Origin: Anthostomella pinea
Lineage: Eukaryota; Ascomycota; Sordariomycetes; Xylariales; Xylariaceae
NCBI GenBank assembly: GCA_963556695.1
Contig: CAUWAG010000012.1
Coordinates: forward strand, 3,658,001-3,722,000
DNA: 64,000 bases
Reading direction: 5' to 3'
Made by a program: the position numbers and the translations under genes. Numbering within the stretch: the stretch's first letter is position 1; each line of letters opens with the position of its first letter. Shown piece by piece: positions 20,149 through 31,451 of the stretch. The notes beneath the pieces were generated by a model. It was given only the letters and a program-made list of their open reading frames with translations, searched no databases and was not told the origin of the DNA.

Positions 20149-22275
20149 ATGTTGGCGTTTCATTTCCGGGTAGCGCAACGGACCAAGCTGACGTATGAGC
20201 CGTTCATTACTCTTCCAGGTCTCTTCGGTGGTAGCATCGCCGCCATCATTCACGCCGTCGCCGCGACCCACCTCGCAACAGACCTAAAGCTAGTACGGTA
20301 GCCCGGGACCAACCTGATATCTTGAGCCTACACATCGAGTACCTGCGTGCTTGCGAGAGACGCAAAAGCACCATCAGTGTGACCACGCTGAAGACGGGCG
20401 CCAACGCCAATACACTCCAGCTTCAGTTGTCACAAACGTGAACACTGACCTTGTCATCTATGCAGATGGATCACAATTGGACGACCAAGGCACAACCCGC
20501 ACTGGATGGGGTTATACCATCAGGAAAGGCGGCACTACACAAGAAGTATACCGGGAAAAGGACAGACTTCTCCAAACAGAAGTAATAGATGCTGAAGTCC
20601 ATGACGCTCTCCAAGGTCTTACAGCAGCCAGGGCAATTGGACACGGAAAATAGCTATATGTCTGCCTGGACAACACAGCAGTGGTAGATGGGCTCAATAG
20701 GACTCCACCCGAGACATCACAGAACATTTTTCTATGATTCCAAGAACTTGCCACGGCATACACTCCTGGAGTGACTGTCAAGTGGATTCCTGGACACAGA
20801 GATATTAATGGCAACAAAGCTGCCAACACACTAATAAAAAAGGGTGCCATACTAAAAACAGACATAATAAACCTTCCTATAATCTTATGGATTAAGAAAG
20901 ACCTCAAAAAGAAAGGCAAGAAAGAGTTCAATTAATAATAAAAAGACCAATCAGAACCTAGGTATCAAGAAATATACTTATATACAATAACTAAAAGAGA
21001 CTTTATATCTTTTAAGAGGAGTACTTTATATAGACTTCTAGTGGCCAGATCTGGACATGGCGACTTTGCCAGATATCATGAACGCTTTGGGCATACAGAC
21101 TTGAATAATCACTGCAGTTATGGTAAGAAAAAAACATCACAATATATTTTCTTTTGTAAGAGGCTGGGAAAAAACCGGCTACTGTCTAGGTACTTGCCTA
21201 AGACAGTTTGTTTATAATACTTAGGGGAGAGGAGCACAGAATGGGCAAAATTTGTGGAGAAGAGCAAGTTTTTTTTAATAATCTGCCCCCAATAGATAGC
21301 TTTTTTTGAAGGACCAGATGGATGACCCCAAGGTCATACCGCTGCAACAACGGGGATGGGCCCGTGAGCGGGACTGACTGTACTTATTATCTTGAGACCT
21401 CCACAACCCTGCGATACAGAGGCTCTGGGAGGCGTGGTTTGCACTACTGAGGAGCTACCCCCCACGTTAAATACAAAACAAACAAACAAAAACAAACAAA
21501 CAAACTTCAGTTGTCACAAAACGGCCGGACCAAAGTCGTCGCCCTAGCCATCTCGACCAACTTTGATAAATCTTGCGGTCCTACGGTTCCCCCCGTGTGG
21601 CACTTCCTTCCTTCGCCAAACCCGGTCCCTGATTTCGACCGCGTGTTGTCTCGCCAGCCGGATGAGCACTGGCTTCCTGCCCACCTGTCGGGCGAGATCA
21701 TCAACGCGACGAACCGACTGCTCATCCTGAACCCCCGCGGCGGGTTCGCGGTCGACGGAATCTGCGATGCCTGGTAAGGCTCCAAGGAAGCGGAGGAGGA
21801 CAGGGGCGGCATGATGGACGCCACCTCCCTAGCAATGATGACCGACATAATCCCATCCATGTCCGACACGCTGCTTCGTAAAGAAGGGCTCTACGACGCG
21901 CACAGCTCCTTTCGCAAGATGGAGCGGTAGGCAGAGAACCGCCCTGGTGTTCCTGCCGACCTCACGAACTCGCTCACCGAGGCTGTGAAGGCGTCGACGT
22001 TTAGTCAGACGCTTACTCTGGACATCGCGTTAAAAAAACGGCTGCCCGAGGGACTACGCTGGATATTCACGAGAGTGGAGACTAAGATGTTGCATGAAGG
22101 TGGGATGGACCTTGATAGCACGATGTGTGGTCGGGACTTGGGGTTGGTTTGTACGGCGCGCCAGCTGGTTCTTGTTCTGGAGGCCCAGAGGAAATTCCGC
22201 CCGGGCAAGGCGGGACCCGTGCTGGGAATGGGTGCATTGAACCCTCAGGAGCCTTCGTACACCGTTCGTTCAGAA
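20149..22275 (+). pseudogene. hotdog-fold acyl-CoA thioesterase-like pseudogene split by a LINE
   Basis: Pieces on either side of a LINE match fungal thioesterase-superfamily (4HBT_3-type) proteins. The first piece (20149-20420) contains LTYEPFITLPGLFGGSIAAI then IIHAVAATHLATDLKL, and after a frame change near 20300 ILSLHIEYLRACERRKSTIS and LKTGANANTLQLQLSQ. The second piece (21505-22275) resumes in register with NGRTKVVALAISTNFDKS, FDRVLSRQPDEHWLPAHLSG, ILNPRGGFAVDGICDAW, MMTDIIPSMSDTLL and RLPEGLRWIFTRVETKM. In-frame TAA (21775) and TAG (21928) stand where CAA and CAG would fit. The gene is dead from the insertion, one frameshift and stops. Confidence 0.8.
20437..21504 (+). mobile_element. 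5'-truncated Tad-like LINE with 16-bp target duplication
   Basis: Flanked by exact copies of CTTCAGTTGTCACAAA at 20421-20436 and 21505-21520. The body encodes the RNase H domain (TDLVIYADGSQ, then E and D positions in TEVIDAEVHDALQGL and VCLDNTAVVDGL). It then encodes the C-terminal Cys/His region (HGDFARYHERFGH, CSYGKKKTSQYIFFCKR), with stops throughout. The 3' UTR from about 21307 matches the other three LINE ends, and the tail is an AAAC-repeat tract. The copy is AT-biased relative to the 28.8-kb copy. Confidence 0.88.
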
Positions 22276-22800
22276 AGCGAAGGATGAAAATTTATTGTGG
22301 AATAAGCACCCTATCGTGAGCATCAAAGACACCGTTATGGATGAAAGCTGCTGAGCTCAGGGTGCTTGGTCCATCAATACGGATGCATCGTTGATGAGCA
22401 AGAACCGAAGACGTCATGCCGGACTGATACCTACGGGGGGTGGCTGTACCTGGCCTCGCTTTTGGGTTGATTGCTGTGTAGTGATACATGACAACGCCAG
22501 CGTATGCCGGACCGATCATCGATGCACGGCGAGGAGTTCGAGACGTGGGCTACAGCGGTGGCGATCAGTGTGAGAATTGTAAACTTAGAACAGAACGTAG
22601 CCTTAGTCCCCCGAACATGCCCGTGTGAGAGCAACAAGTCAGACCAGGAACGAGCCCTGACAGCAGTGAGTGGAGGGTTGTGGCTGCCACGAGTTTTCAA
22701 GCTCAGAGTTTCGACGTCATGTCTGTCCAATGTGGTGATACGACGAACGCAATTGCTGTTTTTCAGTGCTTCACTCCTTCAGCTAACCTGAGCGCGGCAT
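22276..22800. other. intergenic, with a degenerate palindromic repeat
   Basis: At 22293-22368 TGGAATAAGCACCCT faces AGGGTGCTTGGTCCA about 50 bp later: inverted arms matching at 13 of 15 positions and sharing the GGAATAAGCA core of the repeats at 3.5, 7.0 and 7.4 kb. No coding sequence recognised. Confidence 0.5.
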
Positions 22801-23571
22801 CTAGCCCGGGTACATGGAGCCAAACGCCGAGTACCAGTTCTCTACCACCTTGGCACCCATGCCCGCGCTGATCATTTCATCGCCTTTCTCCATCTTCTTC
22901 GACACCTCCTCCATGAACTCGTCCACGGTCAAAGCATTCGAGTTGTTCTTCTTCTTGTTGTCATCGGGATCTTCACGCTCCCGGTGCAGGTCCGACTCCA
23001 CCATCGGCGGCGCGATTTCCACGACGTGCACCTTGGTGTCCTTCAGCTGGGTCCGGAGGTTCATGGACCAGAAGTGCAGCCAGGCCTTGGTGCCGTTGTA
23101 GACGGGGTTGATGATGGAGAAGGGCACGAAGCCCAGCACGCTGGACACGTTGACGATAAGAGCGTGCGGCTTGCTCTTCAGGTGCGGCAGGAGGCCTACG
23201 GCCAGGTGCATGGGCCCGCGGATGTTGATGTTGATCTCCTGGTCGGCTTTCGCGAGGATTTCTTCTCCGTCCTGCTTCAGGACCTCCAGTGGACGTTGCA
23301 CACCGGCGTTGTTGACCAGGCAGTCGAGCTCGGGGTGCTCGGACGTGACGCGCTTGATGAAGGCCGGGATGTCCGATATCGCGCCTGTGTCCAGGACGTA
23401 GTAGCCTGCTGCTTTGATCTCCTTTGCGGTGAATTGAAGGTTCGACTCGGTGCGGCCGGCGATGATGACCTTCTTGCCCTTGAAGATGAAGTATCTCGCG
23501 AGCTCTTTGCCGATCCCGCCGCCGCCGCCGGTGACCAGAGCGCACTTGAAGTCCATGTTTTGGGATGCCAT
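22801..23571 (-). CDS. short-chain dehydrogenase/reductase (DltE-like SDR), 256 residues
   Basis: NAD(P)H-dependent oxidoreductase of the classical SDR family, cytosolic by appearance. Single exon from the ATG at 23571 (MASQNMDFKCALVTGGGGGI). Motifs in order: cofactor-binding TGGGGGIG at about residue 14, the A-G-R-T-E dinucleotide-specificity stretch, LVNNAGVQRPLE, catalytic Ser in VNVSSVLGFVPFS, and Y-N-G-T-K giving the YxxxK pair. The C-terminal EIAPPMVESDLHRE loop and the length resemble DltE-type reductases. No partner gene is adjacent, so the substrate is unknown. G/C-rich third positions are typical of intact genes in this window. Confidence 0.9.
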   Translation of the reverse strand: MASQNMDFKCALVTGGGGGIGKELARYFIFKGKKVIIAGRTESNLQFTAKEIKAAGYYVLDTGAISDIPAFIKRVTSEHPELDCLVNNAGVQRPLEVLKQDGEEILAKADQEININIRGPMHLAVGLLPHLKSKPHALIVNVSSVLGFVPFSIINPVYNGTKAWLHFWSMNLRTQLKDTKVHVVEIAPPMVESDLHREREDPDDNKKKNNSNALTVDEFMEEVSKKMEKGDEMISAGMGAKVVENWYSAFGSMYPG

Positions 23572-25395
23572 GTTGGGGTTGAGCGGTTGTTTGTTGGCTG
23601 GTGTCACTTCTCAGACTATTGATGGGTAAGTTTTGGTTGATGGAGGTCAACCATCACCTTATGATCACGTTTATACCGGCGCATCCGCGGGGCAATGTAA
23701 AATACACGTCATAGAAGCATTCGGGCTTTAGTCAACCACGGTGGATGAACTACCGGTAGTTGTGGACGGACTACCGGTAGATGCGGCTTGTTGTGGACCG
23801 GCTAGGGCTGCATGGCTAGATGACGCCTATGCGTAGAGAATACGTAAAGATTCAGATAACACCGACGGAGATAAGGTGACGATCTACCATCAATTAGTTG
23901 GACATACTGGGAGTATAGCCTCTCGTGAAAGGCTGCGAAGGAGGTATACGGTACGAAGCTGAAGATGGCAATATTCTTCAGTGACTGTCCTAGATTTTAT
24001 GTGCCGAGAAAGAGAGGTCGTACAGAAAGCAAAATGCGGCAAATACAAGCTTCATTTTCTTATGAGGATAAAGAAGTGTTCCCGAGGTTATCATCATCAG
24101 AGTAGGGCAGAAGCGGGCGGCGTTCGACATAATCCAAGTATTCGCAATCAGTTTAGGGGTATTTAAGGTTTAATCCAATCAATCAAGAGGTCCTCTCACT
24201 AACTGCAATTCAATCAAAAGGTCTTCATATTGGATTGTTTAACTGTTATCCGTGCACCTTATATGATAAGGGTGGCACTGTGCCTTGTTTGTAGCGGTTC
24301 CAGAATCAGGACCAAGGTCACGAATGGTGGCTATTGGTCTGGATTCTGGAAGTTGCTTAATTGAAAGAAAGGATGGGTGGTGTCCCCATCCAAGAAGTAG
24401 CTATCATCCCAGTTGGGTACGAATCTGGTACAAACGGGTACCAGTTGGGTTCCAATGTGCCTTGTACCCTGGTCCGTGACCCATCTGTCATTGTGGCTGG
24501 AAATGGGGTTGAAGAGCCACAGCACGTCCTACCTGGTGATGTGTGGATATGGGATATCAGGTGGTGTGGCTGGTGGTGTGGCTGGTGTGGGGATGATGTG
24601 GGGATGATGTGTGGCTGGGCGGGGACATGGGGCCTCACCAGGGCTGCCATCTAATTGGTCCGGAGCCTCGGAGCTCTTTTCCGGCAGTTAAACGAGCCAA
24701 TCAAGTCAGAAATGGCCTGATTGGATTGGATTGCTTAGTCATCACAGTTTACTCTAGTTAGGAGGGTCCAGATCGGATTGATTGGATTATGTCGAACGCT
24801 GGAAGCGGCTCCCTTGTGGGACTGCACTCGCAGTCTGAATCTCTCATCAGCGACCCTCCTGACCTACCTTCTGCTGCTTCGAAGTTGGACCCCAACAACA
24901 TTAGTTTGAGCGTACTGGAGGTAGAGGTTGAGAGTAATGCCCACAGTTCTTGGGTGACTGAAGAAGAACAATGAACCCAAAGGGAAAGGGGAGTGCAAAG
25001 TCCCGTAGAACTGAAAGCCACTGCATTCATCCGCCGTATGCACCTGCATGCATATGCATCTACAAGAGCCGCTTTGAAAAATAAATGCACCAAAGAGACG
25101 CCGGATCTGCGTGGCGCAGCAGAGCCACATGACCAGTCACCACATGCCAGGCAGTCAGGAGGTGGGGTCAATGTTATGACGCTGTAGTCTTCTCTGGCGG
25201 GCACATGTGACATGGACAAGATTCCCACCATCCCAAAACACACAGGAATACTAGGTTCTGGCGACGACCGCGTCGCGATCCTGTTTACAATATCCTGCTA
25301 CAATCAACAGCGTCCTCGCATATATGTTTCTGAGTAAGCGAACGCTACTCTGATCTCCCGGTGCCGACCAGGAAGAGACCCTCTCAACCGGCAAC
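23572..25395. other. long intergenic region containing a candidate MITE
   Basis: No coding gene recognised between the SDR and VID27. It contains the TIR-bounded element at 24171-24789. The last few hundred bases should include the VID27 promoter. Confidence 0.45.
24171..24789. mobile_element. candidate MITE with TA target duplication
   Basis: The left end begins TAATCCAATCAATC and the right end finishes GATTGATTGGATTA, a perfect 14-bp inverted repeat including a flanking TA. Inward, the similarity continues imperfectly (GGTCCTCTCACTAACT on the left against the inverted right GGACCCTCCTAACT). The 619-bp body has no transposase and includes a GT-rich tract (24550-24620). Structure fits a non-autonomous Tc1/mariner-type element; there is no second copy in the window. 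Confidence 0.55.
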
Positions 25396-28051
25396 ATGTT
25401 CGTTCTCAAAAATGGTAAGTTCTGCCCCTCGTTGACGAAAGCGGCGGGAATGTCGCAAGACACGTGCATCACGGTCGCGGCTCCCAGTCCACCCATGGCT
25501 CGCCCTCACCCCTCGGCCACCACTTTGCTATTTATCTCCACCATGTCGGGACTGTACCTGCTAACATCCGACCTTCTTCCCAGTCGGCAAGCTCATCTTT
25601 GGCAGCAACAGCCAAGAGTCCATGATTGAGCTGTCCCAAGGCCAACTCTACCTCGTTCGACCCCTATCGCCCAAAGGGTACTCCGAGCTCATCTTCAAGG
25701 ATGCCGCTGCCCGTATTCGACGAACCGGCCAAGACTACCAATACCAACTCGTAGTTCAGCGAGTCTACGAGGAGGGTGAAGCCGAATTACTAGAGGACGA
25801 GGAAGGCGAGGACGCAGAGATCAACGCTCTTGTCACCGAACGGGACGAGAAGACCTTCCTACTTGACGAAGCGCTGCATTTCAGGGTCGAAAGCAGGGAA
25901 GGTGCGGGGCAGATCTTGGCCTGGAAGGACCTGAGCGGAGACGTGGGCGACGTCTACGAGTTCGTCTGCGATCCATCGGTCCAGTCCATGTCGACCGAAG
26001 CGTTCGAGCGCATCGCAAAGCAGTGCCAGTACGAACGGAAGTACCGAAAGCACCATAATACCGCTTCCGAGGCCGATCTCCAACAGTTCGAGTTTGACGA
26101 CGAGCAACCGATACCCCAAGCAAGCCCGATTCACAGTCCCACACTCGCTCGATCCATCGAGTCGTCCGACGCCATGTTTCAGTTGAAGAACGAAGCGAAC
26201 GTGGGTGTCAAGAGAGACCATGGTCCTACTACCGCTGCTATGCTCGCAGAGCCAGAGCCCGAGCCCGTGCATCTGCCAGCACTTGAGGGACCAAAGGAGG
26301 TCGCTGCCGAGAAACCAACTGTGCCGCCGAAGGCTACCGAACAACCCGAACCACTTGAGATCCTCTGCATGGAACTTGCTGAACTGCATTTTTTCGACTT
26401 CCCATCGGGTTCTTTCGTCGTTCAGGGCGCTTCTGTCACGGCTCAGGTGTCGGACATTGGGAAGTGGAATTACTGGCTGCACATCGCCAGCAACGACCGG
26501 GAATGGCTTGGAATCCCTGTGGTTGCAGATATAAACCCGGTGTTCAACTTCGAGTTTCTATCATTCATTTTCAACCAGTTCACGGAGGATGGATCTGCAT
26601 ACTCGTGGCTGCTTCGCTTTAAGGACCAGAAGACCTTGGAGAGATTCCAGGAAGGTTTGATGCGAGCGCTCTGGGAACAGCTCAATGAGATCAAGTGGAC
26701 CAAGGTGAAGGACCAAGAACGTCAGTATGTACTGGATGCTTTCGAGGACCTCAAGATGGAGGATGCACCCACCGAAGACCAAGAAGAGGAGCCCGAGGAT
26801 GAGGAAGACGAGGACGATGCTGCGAGAAGCGAACACTATGACAGCGAAGAGGAACAGGACGATGTGGCGACACAGCCCAAGGACGAGAACTCCAACTCCG
26901 GTCTAGCCGTTGGCTACAAACATGATCGCTCATTCGTCGTCCGTGGATCCAAGATTGGTGTCTTCAAACACACGCCTAATAACGCCCTTGAATTCTCGAC
27001 AAACATCTCCAAAGTTGAAACTCCTAATGGCGAGCTATTCAATCCCAAGAAGGTCATGCTCCACAACGAAGATCACAACATGATATTGCAGAACGACAAG
27101 GACCCCAACAAGCTCTATCGCATGGATCTCGAATATGGCAAGGTCGTCGATGAGTGGAACGTGCACGACGACATTCCAGTGGAGAGCTTCGCCCCCGAGA
27201 ACAAGTTTGCACAGATGACCCACGAGCCAACCTTCCTTGGTATCTCTCGCAACGCGCTCTTCAGAATTGACCCCCGTCTATCTGGCCACAAGCTGGTCGA
27301 CTCGCAGCTGAAACAATACGCATCCAAGAATGACTTCTCGGCAGTGTCGACCACCGAGAAGGGTTACGTTGCGGTGGCGTCGAACAAGGGTGACATTCGA
27401 CTATTTGACCGCTTGGGTATCAACGCGAAGACTCATATCCCTGCCCTCGGCGAGCCCATTTTGGGCCTCGACGTGTCCGCTGATGGCCGTTGGATTCTTG
27501 CTACATGCCGCACCTACCTTCTACTGATAGATGCTCAGCAAAAGTCAGGCAAGAATGAGGGTAAGCTGGGCTTTGAGAAGTCATTCGCGGCGGACTCGAA
27601 ACCCCAACCCCGCCGACTAGCCCTCACCCCAGAACATATTGCGCAGTTCCACCACGAAACTGGAAAGGGGGTTGAGTTCACGCCTGCGCGCTTCAACACC
27701 AGCCAGTCCAGCGAGGAGACGTCCATCATTACCGCAACGGGTCCATACATCATCAACTGGAACATGAAGAAGGTGCTGCGCGGTGCTAAGGCACCCTACT
27801 ACATCAAGCGATACACCGAAGACGTCAAGGCCGATGACTTCAAGTTTGGTAGCGATCAGAACGTCATTGTTGCTCTACCGAACGAGGTCAACATGGTCGG
27901 CAAGAACAAGCTGAGTCGTCCAACACGCGAGAGTATTGCTGGCAACTTCCAGCATCTGAGCACGCCTCGACGTAGCTCTGGCCGGGTAGGAACGCGAGAA
28001 AGCGGACGATACAAGCTGGGCAGAGATGATGTTGTCAACTCGCCCTACTAA
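25396..28051 (+). CDS. VID27: VID27 vacuolar import and degradation protein, 2 exons, 828 residues
   Basis: Homologue of yeast Vid27, a cytosolic protein named from the vacuolar import and degradation pathway of gluconeogenic enzymes; its molecular activity is poorly known. Exon 1 (25396-25414) encodes MFVLKN plus one base. A 169-bp intron follows, and exon 2 (25584-28051) restores the family N-terminus GKLIFGSNSQESMIELSQGQ. The N-terminal half carries two PH-like regions (around LYLVRPLSPKGYSELIFKD and LHFFDFPSGSFVVQ). A very acidic linker lies at about residues 390-440 (DQEEEPEDEEDEDD). The C-terminal half is the VID27 beta-propeller-like domain (SFVVRGSKIGVFKHTPNN, FLGISRNALFRIDPRLSG, VAVASNKGDIRLFDRLGINA, LGLDVSADGRWILATCRTYL). 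Length matches fungal orthologues, and it is a conserved anchor between repeat blocks. Confidence 0.95.
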
Positions 28052-28766
28052 GCGCTGGACTTTGGAGTTGCGAGGGGATACGAGTTTCCTTGTGAGAGAT
28101 GCGTGCGCATCGAGTAACGAGATCACGGTACACATGCAGTGCTGAGAATGGCTTGGGCTTTCCTACAACACATACCCACGGAGTTCAGGACAGGGCAGGA
28201 ATGGATGCGCGATGCCAATGATGGTATTCTGTGATTTAGCCAAGACGGCTGCTTGTCGCATGGTGTGGGTGATTTCCCCGTAGGTAGCTATGTAGTAATC
28301 TAACCCATCGGCCCAAGTTGTGCATTATTCAGTGCTTTTATACTTGACTGAAGTCGTGTATCTCCGACATCATGAGACTCATGCGTTGTTTCTGGGTCCG
28401 ATCTCATAACGGCTGATGAACGATCTGTACCGGTACTCACCTAGCCTAATAGCAGCGGGGTCTCTCAAAAGGACTTAGGGGAGTAGTGACTACCATGTTG
28501 GGACCCTACTTGGTAAAGGGAGGGCTTGCAACCTTCTAGATCTTCCATGGCGGCTGTACACACGGGAGGAACACGTTGGATAGGCCAGGTTACTCATCCT
28601 CCAGGGTCTTGGTCAAGGTGGCAAGAACTCCTCTCGCATTTCTGCCAATGGCTGCCGGGCTGCATTCGCCACCAGCCGAGAACGTTGTGTTGCCCATGAT
28701 CGGAAACGGCGCAACAGCGAAGAAACAACGAAGGTGAGGGCCAGCGCATCGTCTTGCGCCTACCTA
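28052..28766. other. 3' flank of VID27, no gene recognised
   Basis: No coding motif on either strand up to the LINE fragment. The first part is presumably the VID27 3' UTR. Confidence 0.45.
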
Positions 28767-29094
28767 GGCTGGGGAAAAACCGGCTGCTGCCTAGGTACTC
28801 GCCTAGGGCAGCTTGTTTACAATACTTAGGGGAGAGGAGCACAGAATGGGCAAAATTCGTGGAGAAGAGCAAGTTCTTTTCAACAATCTGCCCCTGATAG
28901 ATAGCTTTTCCTGAAGGACCAGATAGATGACCCCAAGGTCATACCGCCGCAACAACGGGGATGGGCCCGTGAGCGGGACTGACTGTACTTATTATCTTGA
29001 GACCTCCACAACCCTGCGATACAGAGGCTCTGGGAGGCGTGGTTTGCACTACTGAGGAACTACCCCCCACGTTAAATACAATCAATCAATCATT
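28767..29094 (+). mobile_element. LINE 3' fragment (5' truncated)
   Basis: Begins at AGGCTGGGGAAAAACCGG, inside the last coding block of the LINE, and runs through the shared 3' UTR to ACGTTAAATACAATCAATCA, a CAAT-type tail. It is the least mutated of the copies: positions that are T or A at 21163-21330 are often C or G here. No clear target duplication was found. Confidence 0.8.
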
Positions 29095-29897
29095 AAGTGC
29101 TTAGGACAACTACCTTAGCTACGCAGTCGCTTCGCTCCTTGCTTCTCTTGCCGCCAGCCAGCCAACAAGTCACAACCAGGCAGGTCACAATTCTCTCACC
29201 ACTACTACGACGGTACGACTTCAGGCCGACGCTAAACATGATAGGTTGAAACCATAGAGCTTTTATTCGACACCTGCTGACTGAAAGGAAGGCCCGTCCT
29301 TGAACTGTCGGCATCAGCGATGGGCAAGGTCTGACATTCCCACGTGTTTCACCCCACCGCCCCACGGGATCTTATAGAGGTGTGGGACGTAACATGTTAG
29401 GTCGCCCAATATTTAGGGGTCTGGGCAGAACGCGGGAACACGATATATCCAAGAACGTCAAGAACTGTCAGAATACGTGCTTAATGGCATATTTAGCCTT
29501 GTTGTGATGTTGTCTGCAGTATATGTGTCATCCTGTAGGATCATATATAATAGCTGTCAGAGTACCTCTTCCACCTATAATCTCACAAGAACAGGTGGCT
29601 ACAATGGGATCTGCAGTTAGATACCCTGCCTGGTCTGGCCCCACAGGGGTATCTTTTCCGATCCATCCCAATCCCAAGCGTTCAACCTAGCCAACCCAAA
29701 ATCCACACTTCCTGATAAGGTGTAAAAATAAACCCATAAGACCTTATGGTTTTATATATACGGGCCCTCAAAACTAACGAAGACCTACGGTTTTATTCAT
29801 TTATTATTATAGACACGACGGGGCGCTCTCTTCGTCCGCGGCAGCTGGTAATGCTCTGGTCCTGGCCACATATTCTTCTAACCGGGGTAGGTAGGCG
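29095..29897. other. spacer between two convergent LINE 3' ends
   Basis: No coding sequence recognised. AT-rich from about 29700 with a CATAAGACCTTATGGTTTTA hairpin-like stretch. The LINEs on either side point their tails at each other across this spacer. Confidence 0.4.
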
Positions 29898-31190
29898 TAA
29901 TTGATTGATTGATTGTATTTAACGTGGGGGGTAGCTCCTCAGTAGTGCAAACCACGCCTCCCAGAGCCTCTGTATCGCAGGGTTGTGGAGGTCTCAAGAT
30001 AATAAGTACAGTCAGTCCTGCTCACGGGCCCATCCCCGTTGTTGCGGCGGTATGACCTTGGGGTCATCCATCTGGTCTTTCAAAAAAAGCTATCTATCGG
30101 GGGCAGATTGTTAAAAAGAACTTGCTTTTCTCCACGAATTTTGCCCATTCTGTACTCCTCTCCCTTAAGTATTATAAACAAACTGTCTTAGGCAAGTACC
30201 TAAACAGTAGCCAGTTTTTTCCCAGCCTCTTACAAAAGAAAATATGTTGTGATGTTTTTTTCTCACCATAGCTGCAGTGATTATTCAAGTCTGTATGCCC
30301 AAAGCTTTCATGATATCTGGCAAAGTCGCCATGTCCAGATCTGGCCACTAGAAGTCTATATAAAGTACTCCTCTTAAAAGATATAAAGTCTCTTTTAGTT
30401 ATTGTATATAAGTATATTTCTTGATACCTAGGTTCTGATTGGTCTTTTTATTATTAATTGAACTCTTTCTTGCCTTTCTTTTTGAGGTCTTTCTTAATCC
30501 ATAAGATTATAGGAAGGTTTATTATGTCTGTTTTTAGTATGGCACCCTTTTTTATTAGTGTGTTGGCAGCTTTGTTGCCATTAATATCTCTGTGTCCAGG
30601 AATCCACTTGACAGTCACTCCAGGAGTGTATGCCGTGGCAAGTTCTTGGAATCATAGAAAAATGTTCTGTGATGTCTCGGGTGGAGTCCTATTGAGCCCA
30701 TCTACCACTGCTGTGTTGTCCAGGCAGACATATAGCTATTTTCCGTGTCCAATTGCCCTGGCTGCTGTAAGACCTTGGAGAGCGTCATGGACTTCAGCAT
30801 CTATTACTTCTGTTTGGAGAAGTCTGTCCTTTTCCCGGTATACTTCTTGTGTAGTGCCGCCTTTCCTGATGGTATAACCCCATCCAGTGCGGGTTGTGCC
30901 TTGGTCGTCCAATTGTGATCCATCTGCATAGATGACAAGGTCAGTGTTCACATTTCTCTCTCATAACCATTCCTTGAAGAGCTCTGTCTCTTTGTCTTTG
31001 TCCTTTCGGATTGGGGGCTTTTTCCATGATGGCTTGGTGAGTATTGGTCTCTGGAAGTCAGGGATGGTGAGAGTGAGTGGCGACAGGGTCGTCCTGACAG
31101 AAATAGAAACACGATCGGCACTTGGAACTTGTCCCTGTGGATGGGGTTGCCTGCAGTCGTGAAAACATGGCATTTCTGGGTTCGACCTCA
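29898..31190 (-). mobile_element. Tad-like LINE copy, reverse orientation
   Basis: The inverted copy begins at its tail (GATTGATTGATTGTATTTAA at about 29901) and contains the same 3' UTR, Cys/His region and RNase H domain as the copy at 20437. The RNase H frame (30951-30736) is nearly identical, including its premature stop after ARAIGHGK. It extends further 5' than that copy, to about 31190, with residues from the region after the reverse transcriptase (RPILTKPSWKKPPIRKDKDK). The 5' boundary is approximate. Confidence 0.82.
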
Positions 31191-31451
31191 ACTACTTGAT
31201 TAGGTAACCTGGGGCGGACACCCCGAGCGCCTCCCTATTATTGTGGGACCTCAAGAGTATTGGAACTTATTTGGATCCTGCGGTGACGAGTGGTGGGGCG
31301 TAAGTTCGCTCGTGCCGCGTCCTTTGGGGATAAGTACGCCGCGAGAATTTTACATAAGGGGTGACGGCTCTCGGTGGTATGTGTTACGGTACCTTTCCTT
31401 TTGTGTCTTTTCTTGTGTACCCTATCAATCGCTTTCCCCTTGGCCGATATA
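31191..31451. other. upstream region of the cutinase-like gene
   Basis: Short non-coding interval between the LINE 5' end and the cutinase start; presumed promoter. Confidence 0.4.

Noticed and set aside
10636..23571. P450, thioesterase and SDR as a secondary-metabolite cluster
   Set aside because: No backbone enzyme (PKS, NRPS, terpene synthase) is present. The thioesterase is a pseudogene, and transposons separate the genes.
22973..23650. Long Arg/Gln-rich frames overlapping the SDR on both strands
   Set aside because: They are off-frame readings of a GC-rich coding sequence; only the frame with TGGGGGIG, NNAG and YxxxK makes a protein.
28767..31190. The convergent LINE pair as a composite transposon
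   Set aside because: LINEs mobilise by target-primed reverse transcription, and the two copies have different 5' truncations. Two independent insertions explain them.
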